A DNA stretch of 64,000 nucleotides from Actinacidiphila acidipaludis (GTDB lineage: Bacteria; Actinomycetota; Actinomycetes; Streptomycetales; Streptomycetaceae): the NCBI RefSeq assembly GCF_019890725.1, contig NZ_JAINZZ010000008.1, positions 62,001-126,000 of the forward strand. The letters are read 5' to 3'. Below the pieces are notes generated by a model, which did no database searches, had not been told where the DNA came from, and saw only the letters and a list, made by a program, of their open reading frames with translations. This document shows positions 59,498-64,000 of this stretch, piece by piece. The position numbers and the translations under genes are program-made. Every line of letters begins with the position of its first letter. Positions within the stretch are counted from its first letter, which is position 1.

Positions 59498-61207
59498 TCA
59501 GGGGGTCGGGACGACCATCCAGTCGAGGAGCGGCGTGCTCTGGAGACAGACCAGCACGCACATGAAGGCCAGGAACGCCACACTCCACCCGAAGACCCTG
59601 CGGAACAGAACCCCCTCACGCCCTTCGTAGCCCACCGCGGCAGCGGCAATCGCCAGGTTCTGCGGCGAGATCATCTTGCCCAGCACCCCTCCGGAGGAGT
59701 TCGCCGCCGCCATCAGCGTGGGCGACAGCCCCGCCTGGTGCGCGGCCGTGATCTGGAGCGCGCCGAACAGGGAGTTGGACGAGGTGTCCGAGCCGGTGAC
59801 GGCGACCCCGAGCCAGCCGAGTATCGGCGACAGGAACGCGAAGGCCCCGCCGGCCCCCGCGACCCACAGCCCGAGCGTCGTGGTCTGCCCGGACTCGTTC
59901 ATCACGTAGCCGAGGCCGAGCACCAGCATCACCGTGACGATGGCGGTGCGCAGCTGCACCAGGGTGCGCCCGTAGGCCCGCAGGGTGCGGCGCGGGCCGA
60001 TCTGCACCAGCACCAGCGTCAGCAGCCCGGCGATGAGCAGCAGCGTCCCCGCGGCGGAGAGGTAGTTGAGCTTGAAGGTGGTGGCGACCGGGTCGCCGGA
60101 CGCCTTGGTGATGTGCAGCCCGGGCCAGCGGACGATCTGGGTGACCCGTTCGAGCCCCGTGCCGTGCTGCCCGGGCTTGGCCGGTGCCGTGCCGGTGATC
60201 GCCGGGACCCGCGTGGCCAGCACGAACACCACGATGATCGCCAGGTACGGCACGTAGGCCTTGACAACCTCCCACGGCGCGTCAGGCTCGGCGGGCCGCC
60301 GCTGGGCGCCCGGGCCGCCGCCCGCCAGAGCGGGAGTGGGTCCCTCCCCGGGGCCGTCCGCCTCGCGCTCCTGGTACGCCTCGGACACCTGCCACACCCG
60401 GGTGAAGGCGAGGACCGCCAGTGCGGAGGCCAGCGCGGCGATGATGTCGGCGAGCGGGACCGACCAGAAGTTCGCCGACAGGTACTGGAAGACGGCGAAG
60501 GTGAAGCCGCAGACCAGCGCGGGCGCCCAGGTCTGGCGCAGCCCGCGGCGGCCGTCGACGATGAGGACCAGGGCCAGGGGCACGAACAGCGCGAGCACCG
60601 GCGTCTGGCGTCCGACCATCGCGCCCAGGTGGTTCACGGGCAGGTCGGTGACGCCGGACAGCGTGGTGATGGGCACGGCGAGGGCGCCGAACGCCACGGG
60701 CGCGGTGTTCGCCACCAGCGCCACCGTGGCCGCCTTCAGCGGCTTGAAGCCGAGCGCGATGAGCATCACCGAACTGATCGCGACCGGCGTGCCGAAGCCG
60801 GCCAGCGCCTCCATCAGCGCGCCGAACGAGAAGGCGATGATGATCGCCTGGACCCGCTGGTCGTCGCTGATCGAGGCGAAGGAGCGGCGCAGCACGTCGA
60901 AGTGCCCGGTCTCCACGGTGAGGTTGTAGACCCAGATCGCGTTGATGACGATCCACATGATCGGGAAGAACCCGAACGCGGCGCCGAGCGCCGCGCTGTC
61001 CAGGGCGTCGCCGACGGGCATGGAGGAGACGGCGACGGCGAGCACGAGGGCGGCCGCGAGCCCGACGAGGGAGGCGAGCCAGGCTCTGACTCTCAGGACA
61101 CCGAGGAGCACGAAGAGGACGAGCAGCGGGAGGACGGCGACGAGGGAGGACAGGCCGAGGGAGTCGGCCACCGGGCTGTAGTCCTGCTGGTAGGCGGCAA
61201 GCACCAT
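59498..61207 (-). CDS. lctP: L-lactate permease (LctP/GlcA family)
   Basis: 569 residues from ATG 61207, with AAGGG upstream (GTG 61216 possible). About 13-14 transmembrane helices in the LctP pattern: FGFFPIMWIVINAIWVYNL, AFSFGALMEALAGFGTPVAI, ALVANTAPVAFGALAVPI, VTGSDTSSNSLFGALQ and NSSGGVLGKMISPQNLAIA, the last two being family signatures. It imports lactate and often glycolate by H+ symport. Followed in transcriptional context by GlcF/GlcE on the same strand 88 bases upstream. Confidence 0.94.
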   Translation of the reverse strand: MVLAAYQQDYSPVADSLGLSSLVAVLPLLVLFVLLGVLRVRAWLASLVGLAAALVLAVAVSSMPVGDALDSAALGAAFGFFPIMWIVINAIWVYNLTVETGHFDVLRRSFASISDDQRVQAIIIAFSFGALMEALAGFGTPVAISSVMLIALGFKPLKAATVALVANTAPVAFGALAVPITTLSGVTDLPVNHLGAMVGRQTPVLALFVPLALVLIVDGRRGLRQTWAPALVCGFTFAVFQYLSANFWSVPLADIIAALASALAVLAFTRVWQVSEAYQEREADGPGEGPTPALAGGGPGAQRRPAEPDAPWEVVKAYVPYLAIIVVFVLATRVPAITGTAPAKPGQHGTGLERVTQIVRWPGLHITKASGDPVATTFKLNYLSAAGTLLLIAGLLTLVLVQIGPRRTLRAYGRTLVQLRTAIVTVMLVLGLGYVMNESGQTTTLGLWVAGAGGAFAFLSPILGWLGVAVTGSDTSSNSLFGALQITAAHQAGLSPTLMAAANSSGGVLGKMISPQNLAIAAAAVGYEGREGVLFRRVFGWSVAFLAFMCVLVCLQSTPLLDWMVVPTP

Positions 61208-61294
61208 GGGATGCACCCTTTTCTGCGACGCCGGGGGTACCCGGCCGGACGGGGGCAGGGGTTCACCGGGGCGGGCGGTCGGCCCGCGGCGGCG

Positions 61295-62770
61295 TCAGGG
61301 GCCCGCGGTGCGGGCGACGGTGGTGCCGGGGCCGTCGAGGGCGCCGGCCAGCCACTGCTCGGCGGGCAGGCCGCGGATCGAGGCGTCGAGCACCTGCACG
61401 GTGTGGGCGACGGGCATGCGCCGGCCGCTGCGGGCCAGTGCGGTCCCGACCTGCATCCAGCAGCCGGGGTTGGCGGTGACCATGGCCTGGGCGCCGGTGG
61501 CGAGGATCGCTGCGGCCTTGCGGTCGCCGAGTTCACCGGCGGGCCCGGGATGCAGCAGGTTGTAGGTGCCGGCGCTGCCGCAGCACAGTTCGGGTTCGGC
61601 CGGTTCCCTCAGTTCCAGGCCGGGGACGGCGGACAGCAGCCGGCGCGGCTGGGCGCGGACGCCCTGGGCGTGGGCGAGGTGGCAGGCGTCCTGGTAGGCG
61701 ACGGTGACCGGCAGCGGGTGGCGGGTCGCCACCGGCCCGAGCTCGTCGAGGAGTTCGGTGACGTCCCTGACGCGGGCGGCCAGTGCCGCGGCGCGCGCGG
61801 CCCAGCCGCCGGGTTCGTCGCGGAGCAGGTGGCCGTACTCCTTGAGGTGGGAGCCGCAGCCGGCGGCGTTGACCACGATGGCGTCGGCGTCGGCCGCTTC
61901 GAGCGTCTCGATCGTCCGGCGGGCGAAGCGCAGTGCCTCGTCCTCGCGGCCCGCGTGCCCGGACAGGGCGCCGCAGCAGCCCTGGCCCCGGGGCACCAGC
62001 ACGTCGCAGCCCTCGGCGGCCAGGACGCGTACGGTCGCGACGTTGACGTCGGGGAAGAACGCGCCCTGCACGCAGCCCGTGAGCAGGGCGACGGTGCGGC
62101 GCCGGACGCCGGCCGCGGGGGTGCGGGCCGGCAGCCGCGGCGCCGGCCCGAGGGCCGGGGCGAGCTCTTCCATGGCCCGCAGCGGCGCGGGCAGCCGCCG
62201 CAGGATCCCGGTACGGGCCAGCAGCCGGCCGAGGTGTGCGGCCTGGTAGGCGCGCAGCAGGGCGCGCACCGCCCGCAGCCGCCGCGGGCGGGGGAAGAGG
62301 GCGTACACGGCGGCCCGCAGCAGCCGTTCGGTGCGCGGGCGGGTCACGCGCCGTTCGAGCTGCGCGCGGGCGGCGCCGATGAGCTTGTCGTACTGGACGC
62401 CGGAGGGGCAGGCGGTCACGCAGGACATGCAGCCCAGGCACTGGTCGAGGTGGCGGACGCTGCTCGCGTCGAAGGCGTCGCCCTGCAGCCCGGCCTTGAT
62501 GAGGTCGATGCGGCCGCGCGGGCTGTCCATCTCCTCGCCCCACAGCACGTAGGTGGGACAGGTGGGCAGGCAGAACCCGCAGTGCACGCAGTCCCCCGCC
62601 AGCGCGGCGTCCGGCGGGCGGTGACCGTCGAAGGCCGGCCCGGGCGGAACGGTGAATCCGGGCATCCCCAGGCCCACGGTCGCGGCGTCGGCGCTGCCGG
62701 CCACCTCGCCGCCGTAGGCAGGGGTGGGTTCGCCGGGCCGGGGCGCGGGGTCGGGGGTGGCGGTGGGCAT
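61295..62770 (-). CDS. glcF: glycolate oxidase iron-sulfur subunit GlcF
   Basis: 491 residues from ATG 62770. Two 4Fe-4S motifs, CVHCGFCLPTCP (about 62) and CLGCMSCVTACP (about 111), then two CCG (DUF224) domains around LLTGCVQGAFFP, GQGCCGALSGHAG, YQDACHLAHAQG and PELCCGSAGTYN. It takes electrons from the flavin subunits to the membrane chain. An N-terminal ~55 residues is low-complexity. Start overlaps the glcE stop (TGATG). Confidence 0.92.
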   Translation of the reverse strand: MPTATPDPAPRPGEPTPAYGGEVAGSADAATVGLGMPGFTVPPGPAFDGHRPPDAALAGDCVHCGFCLPTCPTYVLWGEEMDSPRGRIDLIKAGLQGDAFDASSVRHLDQCLGCMSCVTACPSGVQYDKLIGAARAQLERRVTRPRTERLLRAAVYALFPRPRRLRAVRALLRAYQAAHLGRLLARTGILRRLPAPLRAMEELAPALGPAPRLPARTPAAGVRRRTVALLTGCVQGAFFPDVNVATVRVLAAEGCDVLVPRGQGCCGALSGHAGREDEALRFARRTIETLEAADADAIVVNAAGCGSHLKEYGHLLRDEPGGWAARAAALAARVRDVTELLDELGPVATRHPLPVTVAYQDACHLAHAQGVRAQPRRLLSAVPGLELREPAEPELCCGSAGTYNLLHPGPAGELGDRKAAAILATGAQAMVTANPGCWMQVGTALARSGRRMPVAHTVQVLDASIRGLPAEQWLAGALDGPGTTVARTAGP

Positions 62771-63945
62771 CACAGGCCTCCCAGCAGCCGGCCGGGCGAC
62801 AGCCGCCGCTCGGGGTCGAACCGGTCCTTGACGCGGGTCATCAGCGGGAACGCGTCGCCGGTCGGCCCCCAGTGCTCGGCCGCGCCGCGTGCCGGGCCCG
62901 CCGCGGCGAGGACCACGGCCGAGCCGTCGTACGGCGTGAGGGCCGCGCGCAGCTCCGCGAGGCCGGTGCCGGCGGGGACGGCGGCGTAGGCGACGCCGGT
63001 GCAGGCCGAGAACGTGCCGTGCGGGCCGGGCGCACCGGACGGCCGTCCGTCGAGTGCCCCGAGGACGTCGAGGACGCGCGGCAGCGCGAACGGCTCGTAG
63101 GCCAGGCGCAGCACGAGGTCGCCCTCGGGGCGGTGCCCGAACCAGCCGGGCAGGGCGTCGGCGACGCGGCCGGCGCCGAGCAGCGCGACGGTGTCCCGGG
63201 CCTGCGCGCGCACGGACGCGGCAGTGCTTTCGAAGAGGACGACGAGCTCGCCGCCGGGAGCGGCGGCGTCCCACTTCAGTTCGGCGGCGGTGGGCGTGAG
63301 GGTGGACCGGGCGAGCAGGGCGGCGTACCGGCCGGCCTGGGCGCTGTCGTGCACGGGCACGGTGACGGTGGCCCGGGCGGGCTGCCGCGGGTGCAGCCGC
63401 CAGGTGGTGGACACCACGACGCCCAGGGAGCCGTGCGCGCCGGTGTAGAGCTTGCCGAGGTCGTATCCGGCGACGTTCTTGACGACCTTTCCGCCCGCGC
63501 GGGCGACCGTGCCGTCGGCGAGCACCACCGTGACGCCGATCAGCAGGTCCCGCACCGTGCCGTAGCGCAGCCGCCGGGGGCCGGAGGCGTTGGCGCTGAC
63601 GATCCCGCCGAGGGTCGCGTCCGGTTCCGGCGGGTCGAGGGCGAGCATCTGGCCGTGGTCGGCGAGGCATTCCTGGAGGGCGGCGAGGGGCACCCCGGCC
63701 TCGGCCACGACGACGAGGTCACCGGGCAGGTACTCGGTGATCCGGCAGAGGCCGCCGGTGCGCAGCAGCAGGTCGCACGAGGTGGGCGGCGCGGCCCAGC
63801 CGGTCTTCGTGCCGGCGCCGACGGGCACGACCGTGCCGGAGGTGCCGCGCAGGAGCTCGGCGGTCTCGGCGACGCTCTCCGGGCGGGCCCGGGCGGTGTC
63901 CGGGCCCGCGATCGCCGGGGGCGGGGTCCGCGGTGCTCCGCCCAT
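62770..63945 (-). CDS. glcE: FAD-binding glycolate oxidase subunit GlcE
   Basis: 391 residues from ATG 63945. PCMH-type FAD domain: VVPVGAGTKTGW (about 42), DPPEPDATLGGIVSANASGPRRLRYGTVRDLLIGVTVV and KVVKNVAGYDLGKLYTGAHGSLGVV. A C-terminal substrate-domain remnant ends RVKDRFDPERRLSPGRLLGG. Partner of GlcD and GlcF in oxidation of glycolate (or D-lactate) to glyoxylate (or pyruvate). Starts 1 base after the next gene's stop. Confidence 0.92.
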   Translation of the reverse strand: MGGAPRTPPPAIAGPDTARARPESVAETAELLRGTSGTVVPVGAGTKTGWAAPPTSCDLLLRTGGLCRITEYLPGDLVVVAEAGVPLAALQECLADHGQMLALDPPEPDATLGGIVSANASGPRRLRYGTVRDLLIGVTVVLADGTVARAGGKVVKNVAGYDLGKLYTGAHGSLGVVVSTTWRLHPRQPARATVTVPVHDSAQAGRYAALLARSTLTPTAAELKWDAAAPGGELVVLFESTAASVRAQARDTVALLGAGRVADALPGWFGHRPEGDLVLRLAYEPFALPRVLDVLGALDGRPSGAPGPHGTFSACTGVAYAAVPAGTGLAELRAALTPYDGSAVVLAAAGPARGAAEHWGPTGDAFPLMTRVKDRFDPERRLSPGRLLGGL

Positions 63946-63946
63946 G

Positions 63947-64000
63947 TCAGAACACCTCGCCGAGCGCGGGGTCCCGGCCGGGGTCGTCGGCGGTGCGCAC
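63947..64000 (-). CDS. 3' end of the next oxidase gene, probably glcD
   Basis: Only the last 17 codons are in the window (ending DPALGEVF and a stop). It ends 1 base from the glcE start, where glcD is expected in a glcDEF operon. Identity rests on position only. Confidence 0.45.
   Translation of the reverse strand: MRTADDPGRDPALGEVF

Overview
The window looks like a chromosome segment of a Streptomyces species. It is very GC-rich throughout, with third codon positions almost always G or C, many GTG starts and many 4-base start/stop overlaps. It carries a near-consensus DasR (N-acetylglucosamine) operator, one rare TTA leucine codon, and the actinomycete gene pairing of ethylmalonyl-CoA pathway genes with pssA/psd. 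No rRNA, tRNA, insertion sequence, integrase or CRISPR array was seen.

Layout. 0-4.8 kb: end of a MerR regulator, an alpha/beta hydrolase, and a small operon of HTH regulator, DHFR-like protein and SRPBCC protein. 3.8-9.9 kb: an uncharacterised protein, an Hsp90-family ATPase and a 1031-residue helical-repeat protein in a row. 10-15 kb: housekeeping genes (Mut7-C RNase-like protein, TrmO, exonuclease III, acetyltransferase, LapA-like protein, M14 carboxypeptidase). 15.4-19.3 kb: a two-component pair, a TetR regulator with a visible operator, and an SGNH hydrolase. 19.8-24.9 kb: four overlapping peptidase genes (M55, M20, S9, S66) behind a DasR-type site. 25.6-30.8 kb: a polytopic membrane protein, a drug-efflux MFS protein with extra C-terminal repeats, and an RDD protein.

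31.1-44.2 kb is the most interesting part: a complete minus-strand RiPP (peptide natural product) cluster. In transcription order it encodes a ThiF-like/RRE protein, a 57-residue precursor peptide, a YcaO cyclodehydratase, a tandem SagB-type dehydrogenase, a split LanB dehydratase (glutamylation, then elimination), a PqqD-M50 protease and a two-part ABC exporter. The last 26 residues of the precursor are only Ser, Cys and Thr, built on a tandem SSCCSCST repeat, so every core residue could become an azole or a dehydroamino acid. The set resembles a thiopeptide pathway, but there is only one SpaB_C-type protein, so no separate pyridine-forming [4+2] enzyme is seen. The expected product is a linear (or otherwise closed) dehydro-polyazole peptide. 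A TTA codon in the first gene and a strong hairpin after the precursor gene suggest how production is timed and proportioned.

44.6-64 kb: an SRPBCC protein, a radical SAM enzyme and an acetyltransferase; then the ethylmalonyl-CoA pathway block (tandem 3-hydroxyacyl-CoA dehydrogenase, TetR, ccr, ecm, MaoC hydratase, acyl-CoA dehydrogenase) running into psd and pssA; glycerate kinase and a Nudix hydrolase; and a lactate/glycolate block (LctP permease, GlcF, GlcE and the end of a probable GlcD). The lyase expected in the ethylmalonyl-CoA pathway is not in the operon.
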